From Rhodocyclaceae bacterium (GTDB taxonomy: Bacteria > Pseudomonadota > Gammaproteobacteria > Burkholderiales > Rhodocyclaceae): DNA of 64,000 bases. How positions within the stretch are numbered: the stretch's first letter is position 1; every line of letters begins with the position of its first letter. Positions 29,070-38,146 of this stretch are shown piece after piece. The notes below the pieces were generated by a model. The model saw nothing but the letters and a program-made list of their open reading frames with translations. It searched no databases and was not told where the DNA came from. Made by a program: the position numbers and the translations under genes. Location: contig JAGTRP010000007.1 in the NCBI GenBank assembly GCA_018261935.1, positions 1 to 64,000 of the forward strand, in the 5' to 3' direction.

Positions 29070-30497
29070 CTACAGCAGGCCGGCCAGGTGCAGGCGCGTT
29101 CCCAGGGTCGCGAGGTTTTGGGACAAGCTCACGGACCGGGAAATCATCTGGTCCAGCAGCAGGCCGTTGCTGCCCTGCCCGTTCCTCTTGGCGCCGGTCC
29201 CCGCCAGCTGGGCCTGGAGGAATTGGTCCGCCAGATTCACCGAAGCGCTGTAATCCACCGTCTGCCCTTGCCCGCCGGTCAGGGACGACCACAGCCCGGC
29301 CTGCAGGCTCCGGGCCACCGTGGCCGGCGAAGTCAGGGCCGGGGATGCCGACTGCAGCAGACGCTCCGGCGACAGGGCATCGGCGGCCAAAGCCGTGATC
29401 CGCTCCGCCACGCCCTTGCCGTCGTTGCTGAAAAGGCGGGTGACGCCCTCCGGGTTGGCGTTGAGGGCACCCTGGAATTTCCCGCTATCGAGGGCCAGGG
29501 TGCCGTTGCCGGTGCGGTTGATGCCCACCTGGGCCAAACTGGAGAGGGAACCCGTCAGGCCGTTGGCCGAGGTGTCCAGGGTGGCCGCCAGCTGGTTGCG
29601 CAGGAAGGAGACGGTCACGCCCAGCACCGGGTTCTCCCCGCCCAGGTGGCCGAGGCCCGCCTGCATTCCGTTGTAGGCTTCGACAAAGGCGCCGGCCTTG
29701 TTCACCTGGCCGCTATTGGGGGCCACGGTCAGGGTGGCGCTGCCGACGCCCTTGAGGCTCAGGGTCAGGCCATCCACCGCCGTGGCGACGGTATTGGTGC
29801 TGGCGACGAAGGCGCTGCCGTTGATCGTTCCCTGGGCGTCCCGGGCCAGGGTGGCGAGGGCCGGTCCGGAGCCGCCGGACGGATGGGCGAGCAGATCGGC
29901 CACCGCCGGGTCGCCGCTCACCCCGATGGTGAAGGCATTGGCGGCGCCGGTCTGGCCGGTGAGGGAGAGCTGGTAGCCGGCGGAGGAATGCACCACTTCC
30001 GCCTTGACGCCGATCTTGGCGCCATTGACGGCCGCCGCGATGCCGGTCAGGGTATTGGCGCCGCTTCCCAGGGAAACGCTGCGGGCCACCCCGCTCGCGA
30101 ACTGGAAGTCCAGGGTTGTGGCCCCGCCGCTGCCGATGGCGGCCACGGAACTCCACTGGGCCGCCGTGGTGAGGGTTTGGGCCTGGGCCACCTGGCTGAC
30201 CTGGACACTGTAGGCACCCAGGGGAGTAGCGGCCGTTGCCGTTCCGGTCGTGACCTTGTCCTTCGACGAGGCCGCTGTCCGGGCGGCGAAGGCGTCGGGC
30301 GCCGCCAGAGCGCCGGCGGCTGCGTGCAGGGATTCGGCCGCGTTGAGCAGGCGCCCCAGGCTGGAAATGCCGGCCTGGCTGTCGCCCAGGGCCGAAACGC
30401 CGGCCGCTCCCGTCCCCAGGCTGACCCGGGAGGTCGGGTAAAGGGCATTGATGAAACTCAGTGCGGGACTGAATCCCGAGACTGCCGAAACGTCCAT
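29070..30497 (-). CDS. FliD-like flagellar cap protein, isolated
   Basis: The 475-residue protein resembles the filament cap / hook-associated protein 2. It has an N-terminal coiled region, a middle with TSSKDKV-type and YSVQVSQVAQAQTL segments (near residue 105-120) that match the FliD N-terminal domain, and a C-terminal part LGVTVSFLRNQLAATLD, LAQVGINRTGNGTLALDSGKF and LLDQMISRSVSLSQNLATLG matching FliD_C. No other flagellar gene is in the window. It follows the YihY gene by 81 bp in the same direction. It may be a repurposed paralogue. ATG 30497 follows GGGAG. Confidence 0.75.
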   Translation of the reverse strand: MDVSAVSGFSPALSFINALYPTSRVSLGTGAAGVSALGDSQAGISSLGRLLNAAESLHAAAGALAAPDAFAARTAASSKDKVTTGTATAATPLGAYSVQVSQVAQAQTLTTAAQWSSVAAIGSGGATTLDFQFASGVARSVSLGSGANTLTGIAAAVNGAKIGVKAEVVHSSAGYQLSLTGQTGAANAFTIGVSGDPAVADLLAHPSGGSGPALATLARDAQGTINGSAFVASTNTVATAVDGLTLSLKGVGSATLTVAPNSGQVNKAGAFVEAYNGMQAGLGHLGGENPVLGVTVSFLRNQLAATLDTSANGLTGSLSSLAQVGINRTGNGTLALDSGKFQGALNANPEGVTRLFSNDGKGVAERITALAADALSPERLLQSASPALTSPATVARSLQAGLWSSLTGGQGQTVDYSASVNLADQFLQAQLAGTGAKRNGQGSNGLLLDQMISRSVSLSQNLATLGTRLHLAGLL

Positions 30498-30578
30498 GCT
30501 GGACTCCCACCCGCCAGGGCAGGGAAGGCCACTGCCCGAACCGCGCATCCCCTTAATGCTGGCGGGAACTCACTTTCT

Positions 30579-31475
30579 TTATAGCATCGGATTGGAGTTT
30601 CCGCTGCCGGGCCGCGCCGGAGCCCTTTCACCCTTTTCCTTGCCGTTCGGGGCGTAGTGCTCGATGAGGGCGTTGACCTCCGAGCCCAGCAGCATGACCA
30701 GTCCGGCGATGTAGAGCCAGAACATGAGGATGATGACGGCGCCGATGCTGCCGTAGGTGGCGTTGTAGTTGCCGAAATTGGCGACGTAGAACTTGAAGCC
30801 CAGGGAAGCCGCCACCAGGAGAAGGGCGCCGAGGACGCTGCCCGGGGTGATGAAGGCGAACCGCTGCTTGACGTCCGGCCCCAGGTAATAGACGAGGGCG
30901 AAGCCGAGCAGCAGGGCGACAAGGATCATCACCCAGCGGAAGGCCTCGAAGAAGACGAGAAGGCCGACTTCGAAGCCGACGCGGCGGCCGATCCATTCCT
31001 GGAGGAGCCCCCCCGCCACCACCAGGGAGAAGGCGCCCACCACCAGCACCGCGAACAGGATGCTGAGGCCGAGGGCCGTCCCCCGGGCGCGCAGGAAGTT
31101 GCGCCCCTCCCGGACCTCGTAGGTGATGTTGAGCTCCTGCATGATGGCGTACATGCCCGACGAAGCCGCCCACAGGGTGGCCAGGGCGCCGAAGGACAGT
31201 ATCCCGCCCCGCTGCTGCCGCACCACATCGGCCACCACGCCGGGAAAGAGGTCGGCGGCACTCTGCGGCAGCACCTGTCGCAGGAGGTCCATGATGGCCA
31301 CGTCCACCTGCGCCACCGGCAGATAGGGGATGATGGCCATGACGAAGATCATGGCCGGGAAGACGGCGAGGGTGAGCCAGAAGCCGAGGGCAGCGGCGCC
31401 GTTGGAAAGGTGATGCTCCTGGACCTCCCGATAGAGGTCGCGGAGGAAGCGCCGCCAGGGGACGCCGAGGATCAT
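30579..31475 (-). CDS. YihY/BrkB-family inner-membrane protein, second member
   Basis: The 298-residue protein has about six membrane segments and the family opening HHLSNGAAALGFWLTLAVFP, MIFVMAIIPYL, then the conserved FGALATLWAASSGMYAIMQELN. It ends with a charged tail. It begins 15 bp after the hybrid kinase stop, so it belongs to the two-component operon, unlike the member at 15688-16575. The function of the family is unknown. Confidence 0.85.
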   Translation of the reverse strand: MILGVPWRRFLRDLYREVQEHHLSNGAAALGFWLTLAVFPAMIFVMAIIPYLPVAQVDVAIMDLLRQVLPQSAADLFPGVVADVVRQQRGGILSFGALATLWAASSGMYAIMQELNITYEVREGRNFLRARGTALGLSILFAVLVVGAFSLVVAGGLLQEWIGRRVGFEVGLLVFFEAFRWVMILVALLLGFALVYYLGPDVKQRFAFITPGSVLGALLLVAASLGFKFYVANFGNYNATYGSIGAVIILMFWLYIAGLVMLLGSEVNALIEHYAPNGKEKGERAPARPGSGNSNPML

Positions 31476-31490
31476 GGCCGCCCGCCCAGG

Positions 31491-34424
31491 TCAGTAGAAG
31501 GCCCGTTCCACCAGGGCGACGATGCCCTCCACCAGCTTGGCGGCTTCCACCGGCTTGCCCAGACAGCCCTGGAAGCCCGCCGCCGCCAGCCGCCCCCGGT
31601 CCAGGTGGGTGAGTGCGGTGACCGCGATGGCGGGGATGAAGGGCAGGCCCTTGATGGCCCGCACTCCGGCCAGCACCGCGAAGCCGTCCTCGCCGGGCAT
31701 GGCGATGTCGAGGAGGAGGACGGCGGGGGACGCCATGGGCGGCCGTTCCCGCAGGGCCGCCATGAGGTCGCGCCCGGAGGCGAAGAGCCGCACCTGGGCG
31801 CCGGCCCGGGCGAGGATGAGCTGCATGACGTCCCGGGCGTCAGGATCATCATCCACCACCAGCACCTGGATGCCCTGGAGTCCTTCGTCGGGGGCGGCAT
31901 AGCCCTCGCCCGCCACCTCCGGGCCGGCGGCCGGATCGGCGGCCGGCAGGCTGACGGTGAAGACGCTCCCCAGCCCGGGACCGGGGCTCGCCACCGCCAC
32001 CGTCCCGCCGTGCATTTCCACCAGGTGGCGGACCAGGGCGAGGCCGATGCCCAGCCCGCTGTAGCGCCGGGTGGTGGAGGAATCGGCCTGGCTGAAGCGG
32101 TCGAAGACCAGGGGCAGGAAATCCTCCTCGATACCGATGCCGTTGTCGGCCACGGCGAGCTCGATACGCTCCCCGGCCTGCCGCAGCTCGATCTCCACCC
32201 GGCCGCCGGGGGGGGTGAACTTAACGCCGTTGGAGAGCAGGTTGATGACCACCTGCTGGAGCCGCCCCTGGTCGCCGTTGACCATCAGCTCCGGCCCGTC
32301 GGCGGCGAAGCGCAGGCTGATCTCCTTGGCCTGGGCGCTGCTGCGGGAAAGGTCGAGGGCGGTGTGGACCACTTCCACCAGGTTCACCGGCCGCCGCTCC
32401 AGCACCAGCTTGCCGATGATGATCCGGGAGGTGTCCAGGAGATCGTCGATGAGGCGGGTCTGGTGCTCGACGTTGCGCTTGATGGCCTGGGCGGCCCGGG
32501 TGGACAGGATGGGGTCCGGGTTGGAAGTGCCGCTCAGGAGCTGGCTCCAGCCCTTCAAGGCGTTCAAGGGCGAGCGCAGCTCGTGGGAGACGATGGCCAG
32601 GAACTCGTCCTTGGCCCGGCTCGCCCGCTCGGCGTCGCCCCGCAGCCGGTGCTCGGCCAGGAGGAGCTGCTCCAGCTCCCGCTGGGCCTGTTTCCGTTCG
32701 GTGATATCGGTGGCGACGCTGACCAGGCCGAGGAGCAGGCCGTCCTCGTCCCGGAGGGGCGACTTGGTGACCAGGAAGGTGCGGGTCCCGGCGGCGGTCA
32801 TGCGGTTTTCCTCCACCGACATGGGCTCGCCGGTGTCCATGACCCGCTGGTCGCTCTCCAGGCAGCGCACGGTCTCCCCGGTCTTGCCGAAAATATCCAT
32901 CTCCCGGCGCCCCATCGCCTCCTCCCGGGTGAGGCCCAGGGCCTGGAGGGCCGCCGGGTTGATCATCATGATGCGGCACTCCCGGTCCTTGGCGACGATG
33001 AGCTCCGGCGTGCTGGCGGCGATGGTCTGCAGCAGGGCGGTGCTCTCCCGCAGGGCGGCCGCTGCCCGTTCCAGGGCCAGGGTGCGCTCCCCGACCCGGC
33101 GGTCGAGTTCGGTATAGGCGTTGCGCATGGCCTTTTCCCGGGCCCGGTGCTGGCGGGCATCCCGCAGCACCAGCACGCCCCCCAGGAGGCTGCCGCCGGG
33201 GCCCAGGATGGGCATGGCGCTGGCATCCACCGCCCGCAGCCGGCCGTCGGGCAGGCGCAGGGCCGGCTCGCCGGCGGCGGTCACCGGCCGGCGCCGGGCC
33301 AGGGCTTCCTGCAAGGGGCACTCCACCGGCGCCTGGGTGCGCTCGTCCACCAACTCCAGCAGTTCGCTCACCGGCCGCCCCACCGCGGCGGAGGGCTCGA
33401 TGCCGCAGAGGGCTTCGGTGGCGGGATTCATGAATCCCACCCGCCCCTCGTCGTTGGCGGCGATGACCGCATCGCCGATATGGGCGAGGGTCACCTCCAG
33501 CCATTCGCGCTGGGTATCGGCACGGCTTTCGGCCAGGGAACGCCTTATATTCATGTCATCCAGCTTGCTCGCAGTCCACCAGATCAGCGCAGTGCACACG
33601 ATCATCATGGACACTGTCGCCAGCCCTTCGCCCGCCGCGATGTCGATCCATCCGTGCCGCTGGCCCAGGGCCTCCGCTCCGCCGACCAGCATCGGCAGGA
33701 CGAGGGCCGCCGGCAGCAGACGGCGGAAGACCGTGGCCCCCGGCGAATCGTGCTCCAGCAACTGCAGGAGCCGGGTCTCCGGGCGCATCGCGACCAGGCT
33801 GAAACTGCTCGCTAGCAAGGCAAGTGCCGCGGGAAAGGCCATGTCCATGGCCGGCACCGCGACGCTCAGCTGGACGATGCGGAAAATGAGCCCCACCAGG
33901 GCGAGGACGGCGATGCCGGCGATGACGAAGGCCAGGCTGCGGGTGAGGTTGCGGGCCCGGGCATCCTTGCCCGCGGCGCAGGCCAGGGCCGCCGCCAGGA
34001 GCAGGTAAGTGCCGGAGGAACCGGCCGAGAGGATGGCGCTGTTGGCATAGCCCAGGTGATAGAGGGTGAATGTCATGCCCACCGACACCCGGCCGACGCG
34101 CTCCAGCAGGCTCAGGAGGGCGATGACCGCCATCACCAGGGCGGCCCCCCGGGCCACCCGGCGGCGCTGGCGCCGCCCCCCATTGCCCTGCAGGGCCTCG
34201 AGGCCGACGGCCGCCGCCAGGAGGCAGGCGATGGCGCTGGGCAGGATGGGCGGGTAATCGGTGCCGAAGGAGGTCAGGCCCCGCAGCCCGCCCACCCAGC
34301 CGACCAGCCCGACCAGGGCAATGATGCCCACCAGCCAGGCGGCATAGCGGGCCCCCTGCTGGAGGCGAAGCGGCCAGAGGGTGGGTTGTCGCGGCCGAAG
34401 CATCGAGGCGCTGAAGGAGGTCAT
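31491..34424 (-). CDS. Hybrid sensor histidine kinase with PAS domains
   Basis: With the ATG at 34424 the protein has 977 residues. About eight hydrophobic segments fill residues 20-300 (a MASE-like sensor region), followed by two PAS domains (about 300-420 and 475-600, ending [14 protein letters not shown]), a HisKA domain with the phosphorylated His in [16 protein letters not shown], an ATPase domain with [20 protein letters not shown] and GLGIGLAL, and a C-terminal receiver ([31 protein letters not shown]). The N-box Ala is Gly. It lies 64 bp after the sigma-54 response regulator and probably signals to it. A start at 34523 would overlap that gene. Confidence 0.88.
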   Translation of the reverse strand: MTSFSASMLRPRQPTLWPLRLQQGARYAAWLVGIIALVGLVGWVGGLRGLTSFGTDYPPILPSAIACLLAAAVGLEALQGNGGRRQRRRVARGAALVMAVIALLSLLERVGRVSVGMTFTLYHLGYANSAILSAGSSGTYLLLAAALACAAGKDARARNLTRSLAFVIAGIAVLALVGLIFRIVQLSVAVPAMDMAFPAALALLASSFSLVAMRPETRLLQLLEHDSPGATVFRRLLPAALVLPMLVGGAEALGQRHGWIDIAAGEGLATVSMMIVCTALIWWTASKLDDMNIRRSLAESRADTQREWLEVTLAHIGDAVIAANDEGRVGFMNPATEALCGIEPSAAVGRPVSELLELVDERTQAPVECPLQEALARRRPVTAAGEPALRLPDGRLRAVDASAMPILGPGGSLLGGVLVLRDARQHRAREKAMRNAYTELDRRVGERTLALERAAAALRESTALLQTIAASTPELIVAKDRECRIMMINPAALQALGLTREEAMGRREMDIFGKTGETVRCLESDQRVMDTGEPMSVEENRMTAAGTRTFLVTKSPLRDEDGLLLGLVSVATDITERKQAQRELEQLLLAEHRLRGDAERASRAKDEFLAIVSHELRSPLNALKGWSQLLSGTSNPDPILSTRAAQAIKRNVEHQTRLIDDLLDTSRIIIGKLVLERRPVNLVEVVHTALDLSRSSAQAKEISLRFAADGPELMVNGDQGRLQQVVINLLSNGVKFTPPGGRVEIELRQAGERIELAVADNGIGIEEDFLPLVFDRFSQADSSTTRRYSGLGIGLALVRHLVEMHGGTVAVASPGPGLGSVFTVSLPAADPAAGPEVAGEGYAAPDEGLQGIQVLVVDDDPDARDVMQLILARAGAQVRLFASGRDLMAALRERPPMASPAVLLLDIAMPGEDGFAVLAGVRAIKGLPFIPAIAVTALTHLDRGRLAAAGFQGCLGKPVEAAKLVEGIVALVERAFY

Positions 34425-34488
34425 TCGGGCTGGGTAGGAATGCCTGATTCCGGGCTCACTGCAAACCTCGTTGTTCAGGGCGGAGGCA

Positions 34489-35925
34489 TCAGGTGGGCAG
34501 GCCCTCGCCGGGGCGGCCGTCATGGCTGCCGGGATTGGGCACGCCGCCCTCCTCCTCGTCCTCCAGATATTCGCCGTCAGCCAGGTCGATCTTGCCGGCG
34601 TGGTAGACGGCCAGGCGGTTGTAGAGGGTCTTCAGGCTGATGCCGAGGATTTCGGCGGCCTTCCTTTTGACATTGCCGCATTCCAGGAGGGTAGCCTCGA
34701 TGAGGCGCCGGTTCACGTCATCCAGGGTGCTGCCGATGCGCACCGTGAGGATGGAGGAGGGATTGCTCTCGAGGAAAGTCTCCGGCGCCAACCGGACGTC
34801 GATGACCTCGTCCGAGAGGATGTAGGCCCGCTGCACGTAGTTCTTCAATTCCCGCACGTTGCCCGGCCAGTTGTGGGCATAGAGGGCGGCGATGGCGGCC
34901 GGCGCGAAGCGCTTGCCGGTGCCCTCCTGGGCATTCAGTTCGTTCAGGAAGTGCTGGGCCAGGAGCTCCAGGTCGGTGCCCCGCTCCCGGAGCGGCGGCA
35001 TCTGGATGGGAAAGACGTTGAGGCGGTGATAGAGGTCCTCCCGCAGGCGCCCTTCGGCCACCGCCTTCTCCGGGGAACGGTTGGTGGCGCCGATGAGGCG
35101 CACGTCGGTGGCGATGGGCTCGTTGCACCCCACCCGCATGAAGGTGCCGGTCTCCAGGACCCGGAGCAGCTTGACCTGGAGGTCGGGGCGCATTTCCGTG
35201 ATCTCGTCCAGGAACAGGGTGCCCCGGTGGGCCTGCTCGAAGAAGCCCCGGTGCTGGCGGTCCGCCCCGGTGAAGCTGCCCTTCTCGTGGCCGAAGAGCT
35301 CGCTTTCGATAAGCTGGGGCGACACCGCGCCGCAATTGAGGGGAAGGAAGGGCTGGCGCTTCCTGCGGCTGAGGTCGTGGATGGTCTGGGCCGCCACTTC
35401 CTTGCCGCTGCCGCTTTCGCCCACCAGAAGCACGGTGGCCGAGGTGGGGGCGACCCGGGCGAGCTGGTCGTAGAGCCGGTGCATGACCGGCGAGCTGCCC
35501 AGGATATGGCCGAAGCGCCCCAGGCGGCGCAGTTCCTCCCGCAGCTCGCCGATCTCCTCGCGGAAATGCTGGGGCTTGGGAATGCGCTGCAGGATGCCCC
35601 GCAGGCGGTCGATGTCGATGGGCTTGACCAGGTAGTCGGCGGCGCCGGCCCGCAGGGCGTCGATGGCGCTCTCGACGCTGGCATGGCCGGTGATGACCAC
35701 CACCTGGGTCGAATCCCGGGACTGGAGGTCGGCCAGGAGCTCGATGCCCTGGCCGTCGGGCAGGAGGAGATCGGTGAGGATCATTTCCGGCGTGGAGCGG
35801 GTGAGGTGGATCCGGGCCGCCCGCAGGGAATCGGCGGTGGCGATGGTGAAACCCTCACTGCGGACGAACTCGGTCAGCCATTCGATGGTCTCGGGATCGT
35901 CGTCGACAAGCAGCACCTGAGGCAT
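34489..35925 (-). CDS. NtrC-family sigma-54-dependent response regulator
   Basis: The 478-residue protein has a receiver (LLVDDD at 5-10, phospho-Asp in ILTDLLLPDG, lysine in YLVKPID), a AAA+ domain with Walker A GESGSGKE and Walker B GTLFLDEI, and a C-terminal Fis-type helix-turn-helix (NVKRKAAEILGISLKTLYNR). The sigma-54 contact loop reads GSFTGA rather than GAFTGA. It is the only enhancer-binding protein in the window and sits with a hybrid kinase, so it is the best candidate to activate the sigma-54-type promoters found here. The acidic tail after the HTH is unusual. Confidence 0.92.
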   Translation of the reverse strand: MPQVLLVDDDPETIEWLTEFVRSEGFTIATADSLRAARIHLTRSTPEMILTDLLLPDGQGIELLADLQSRDSTQVVVITGHASVESAIDALRAGAADYLVKPIDIDRLRGILQRIPKPQHFREEIGELREELRRLGRFGHILGSSPVMHRLYDQLARVAPTSATVLLVGESGSGKEVAAQTIHDLSRRKRQPFLPLNCGAVSPQLIESELFGHEKGSFTGADRQHRGFFEQAHRGTLFLDEITEMRPDLQVKLLRVLETGTFMRVGCNEPIATDVRLIGATNRSPEKAVAEGRLREDLYHRLNVFPIQMPPLRERGTDLELLAQHFLNELNAQEGTGKRFAPAAIAALYAHNWPGNVRELKNYVQRAYILSDEVIDVRLAPETFLESNPSSILTVRIGSTLDDVNRRLIEATLLECGNVKRKAAEILGISLKTLYNRLAVYHAGKIDLADGEYLEDEEEGGVPNPGSHDGRPGEGLPT

Positions 35926-36048
35926 GAAACCCCCTAATGGGCTGTCGCGTCCTCCAGCCGCAACAGCGGAAGTTCTTACTGGGAGATTGCAATTTTTACC
36001 GTCTGACAGGCCGCCTGCCGGGACGTTCCAGGGCCCCGGCCCGCCACA

Positions 36049-36930
36049 TCAGCCGTTGACGATGCGCCCGCCGTTGGGATGGAGCACCTGCCCGCTCATG
36101 TAGGAGGCGCCCTCGCTGGCCAGGAAAACGTAGGAAGGGGCCACCTCGTCGGGTTCCCCCGGCCGCTCCAGGGCGGTGTTGGCGCCGAAGCGGGCGACGT
36201 GCTCGGGGCTGAAGGTGGAAGGAATGAGGGGCGTCCAGATGGGCCCCGGCGCCACGGCGTTCACCAGGATGCCCTTGTCCGCCAGGGCCAGGGCGAGGGA
36301 GCGGGTGAAGGAGACGATGGCCCCCTTGCTGGCCGAGTAGTCCAGGAGTTCCGGGCTGCCCAGGTAGGCGGTCACCGAGGCGGTGTTGATGATGCGGGCG
36401 CCGGGCCGGAGGTGGGGCAGGGCCGCCTTGACGCAATAGAACATGGCAAAGAGATTGGTGCGGAAGGTGCGCTCCAGCTGCTCCGCCGTGATGTCGGAGA
36501 TGCTTTTCTGGGGATGCTGCTCGCCGGCGTTGTTCACCAGGATGTCGAGGCGCCCGAACTGGTTCACTACCTCCTCGACCAGGGCCTTGCAGCCCTCCTC
36601 GTTCCCCAGGTCCACGGCGATGGAAATACCCTGGCGGCCGCAGGCTTCGATGGCTTCCCGGGTGTCATGGGCATCCTGGCACTCCTCCAGGAAGGCGATG
36701 GCCACGTCGGCCCCTTCCTTGGCGAAGGCGATGGCGGTGGCGCGGCCGATGCCGCTGTCCCCACCGGTGACCAGGGCCACCTTGCCCTGCAGCTTCCCGG
36801 ACCCGACGTAATGGCGGGCGAAGGACTCGGGGGGCGGCTGCATCTCGCCTTCGCGGCCGGGCTGGCGCTCCTGGTGCTGGGGAGGCGGGGAATGGGGTTT
36901 CGGCTGGGGTTTCTGTTTTTCCTGGGCCAT
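36049..36930 (-). CDS. Short-chain dehydrogenase (YdaD/YhdF stress type)
   Basis: The 293-residue NAD(P) oxidoreductase has a proline- and glutamine-rich N-terminal extension (about 45 residues) before the Rossmann motif TGGDSGIGRATA, then NNAG (LVNNAGEQHPQK), the Ser/Tyr/Lys triad (ASVTAY, YSASKGA) and the C-terminal SGQVLHPNGG. The extension and the AGEQHPQKSI motif mark the family of general stress dehydrogenases such as B. subtilis YdaD. The substrate is unknown. The ATG at 36930 follows AGGAG; the longer open frame running to 38202 is read-through over neighbouring genes. Confidence 0.9.
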   Translation of the reverse strand: MAQEKQKPQPKPHSPPPQHQERQPGREGEMQPPPESFARHYVGSGKLQGKVALVTGGDSGIGRATAIAFAKEGADVAIAFLEECQDAHDTREAIEACGRQGISIAVDLGNEEGCKALVEEVVNQFGRLDILVNNAGEQHPQKSISDITAEQLERTFRTNLFAMFYCVKAALPHLRPGARIINTASVTAYLGSPELLDYSASKGAIVSFTRSLALALADKGILVNAVAPGPIWTPLIPSTFSPEHVARFGANTALERPGEPDEVAPSYVFLASEGASYMSGQVLHPNGGRIVNG

Positions 36931-36971
36931 CGCGGCGCTCCTGATCCGGGGCGGGGACACCGGCGATCCCG

Positions 36972-36987
36972 CGCAAGGCCCATGCCC
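36972..36987 (-). promoter_or_regulatory. Sigma-54-type promoter for the SDR gene
   Basis: The complement reads GGGCATGGGCCTTGCG, GG at 36986-36985 and GC at 36974-36973. Predicted start near 36961, 31 nt before the ATG. The same 16-mer occurs before the glycan cluster at 38090. Confidence 0.75.
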
Positions 36988-36994
36988 GCGGCCC

Positions 36995-37010
36995 GGGAAC
37001 GGGGGTTGCT
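36995..37010 (+). promoter_or_regulatory. Sigma-54-type promoter for the DUF421 gene
   Basis: GGGAACGGGGGTTGCT has GG at 36996-36997 and GC at 37008-37009. Predicted start near 37021, about 96 nt before the ATG. It is back-to-back with the leftward promoter at 36972-36987. Confidence 0.7.
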
Positions 37011-37060
37011 GACCCCAGGGCGTCCGTGCCGGGATAGCGGCACCACTCGGTAGGACACCC

Positions 37061-37098
37061 CTCGCCGGGCTTTCCAGATCATCTGGAAGCCTGGCGAG
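37061..37098. repeat. Long imperfect inverted repeat between divergent promoters and DUF421
   Basis: CTCGCCGGGC plus TTCCAGAT (37061-37079) faces ATCTGGAA plus GCCTGGCGAG (37081-37098). The inner TTCCAGAT-C-ATCTGGAA is perfect. As RNA it would form a hairpin of about 15 pairs in the DUF421 leader; as DNA it lies about 100-137 bp upstream of the SDR transcription start, a usual place for an activator site. Confidence 0.6.
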
Positions 37099-37116
37099 GT
37101 TCCGCTGGAGAACCGG

Positions 37117-37653
37117 ATGGCCATCGACTGGCACCACATGTTCGCCTTGGGCGAGTCGCCCCTGGGACTCGTCATCCGCGGCACCCTGGTCTATTGGTTC
37201 CTGTTCGCGGTCTTCCGCACCGTCCTCCAGCGCGACGTCGGGGCGGTGGGAATCGCCGACGTGCTGCTCCTGGTCATCGTCGCCGACGCGGCCCAGAACG
37301 CCATGGCTGACGAGTACCGGTCGGTGACCGACGGCCTGATCCTGATCTCCACCATCCTGGGCTGGAATTACCTCTTCGACTACCTGGCCTACCGTTTCCC
37401 GCGCCTGCGCCGCCTTCTGGAGCCCCGGGAAATCTGCCTCATCCGGGACGGCAAGGTGCTGCACCGCAACCTGCGGCGGGAGTTCATCACCATCGAGGAA
37501 TTGCACTCCAAGCTCAGGGAGCACGGCGTCACCGACATCGCCGAGGTGAAGGCAGCCTATATGGAAAGCGACGGCGGGGTGAGCGTGATCACGCGCCAGG
37601 AGAAGGCATCCCCGGACAACAGCGAGGACGCTTCCCCGAAACGGCCGTTCTAG
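37117..37653 (+). CDS. DUF421/YetF-family membrane protein
   Basis: The 178-residue protein has three N-terminal membrane segments (about residues 15-35, 45-60 and 70-90) and a small cytoplasmic domain with REICLIRDGKVLHRNLRREF and ITIEELHSKLREHGVTDIAEVKAAYMESDGGVSVI, the signature of YetF/DUF421. The family is stress-linked in other bacteria but of unknown activity. It is divergent from the SDR gene and shares a CTAG stop-stop overlap with the next gene on the other strand. Confidence 0.87.
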   Translation: MAIDWHHMFALGESPLGLVIRGTLVYWFLFAVFRTVLQRDVGAVGIADVLLLVIVADAAQNAMADEYRSVTDGLILISTILGWNYLFDYLAYRFPRLRRLLEPREICLIRDGKVLHRNLRREFITIEELHSKLREHGVTDIAEVKAAYMESDGGVSVITRQEKASPDNSEDASPKRPF

Positions 37654-37970
37654 CGGGGGCGGTCGCGCTTGGAGCGATCCTGCTCCGGCGGCGGTGCAGC
37701 CACGGTGTCCTCCGGCAGCTCGGCGGAACCGATCCAGAGGACGGCCCCGAAGACGGCGCCCAGCAGCAGCCCCAGGCCGGAAAACAGGATGAGCAGGGCG
37801 GCCGAGACCTGGCTGCCGGCCAGCCACAGGGTGAAGCCGGAGCACGCGAAGAATCCGAACAGCGCTCCCTGCTCCATCTCCTGGTAGATGGAGGCTTGGT
37901 TCGGCTTCAGCCAGGCACCGCGCAGGCTCATCCAGAGCTTGCGGATCAGGGAGGGGACTGTCTCTTTCAT
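37650..37970 (-). CDS. Small membrane protein, unknown
   Basis: A 106-residue protein with two hydrophobic segments (about residues 35-55 and 58-82: FGFFACSGFTLWLAGSQVSA and LLILFSGLGLLLGAVFGAVL), a basic N-terminus and a charged, proline-rich tail. I do not recognise a family. ATG 37970 is chosen over the frame start at 38000 for its MKETVPSLIRKLW opening. Its TAG stop is embedded in the same CTAG as the convergent DUF421 stop. No sigma-54 promoter was found before it. Confidence 0.6.
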   Translation of the reverse strand: MKETVPSLIRKLWMSLRGAWLKPNQASIYQEMEQGALFGFFACSGFTLWLAGSQVSAALLILFSGLGLLLGAVFGAVLWIGSAELPEDTVAAPPPEQDRSKRDRPR

Positions 37971-38026
37971 GGCCAACCTCGCTATCGCCCAGTCGGGCAA
38001 TAGGCAGTTTGACGAGGGGGCGGCAA

Positions 38027-38057
38027 GTAAGTTTTTCGCCCGGAAGCAAAAACTTAC
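38027..38057. promoter_or_regulatory. Inverted repeat, candidate activator site of the glycan cluster
   Basis: GTAAGTTTTT (38027-38036) and AAAAACTTAC (38048-38057) are perfect 10-bp arms around 11 bases. The centre lies about 74 bp before the predicted start of the sigma-54 promoter at 38090, in the usual range of enhancer sites. It is far more A/T-rich than the surroundings. Confidence 0.6.
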
Positions 38058-38089
38058 ACGTCCGGAGCCCCCTGCCGGCCCCGGCAGCC

Positions 38090-38105
38090 GGGCATGGGCC
38101 TTGCG
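38090..38105 (+). promoter_or_regulatory. Sigma-54-type promoter of the glycan cluster
   Basis: GGGCATGGGCCTTGCG with GG at 38091-38092 and GC at 38103-38104. Predicted start near 38116, 31 nt before the first ATG. Identical to the SDR promoter at 36972-36987. Confidence 0.75.
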
Positions 38106-38146
38106 GTGGTGGGCAGCACTGTTTTCGGACCCCCAGCCCGCACGCC

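Noticed and set aside
30657-33815. Rightward 1052-codon open frame opposite the hybrid kinase
   Set aside because: Antisense shadow of the kinase and YihY genes; its translation is Gly/Gln/His-rich without any domain, as expected from GC-rich reverse frames.
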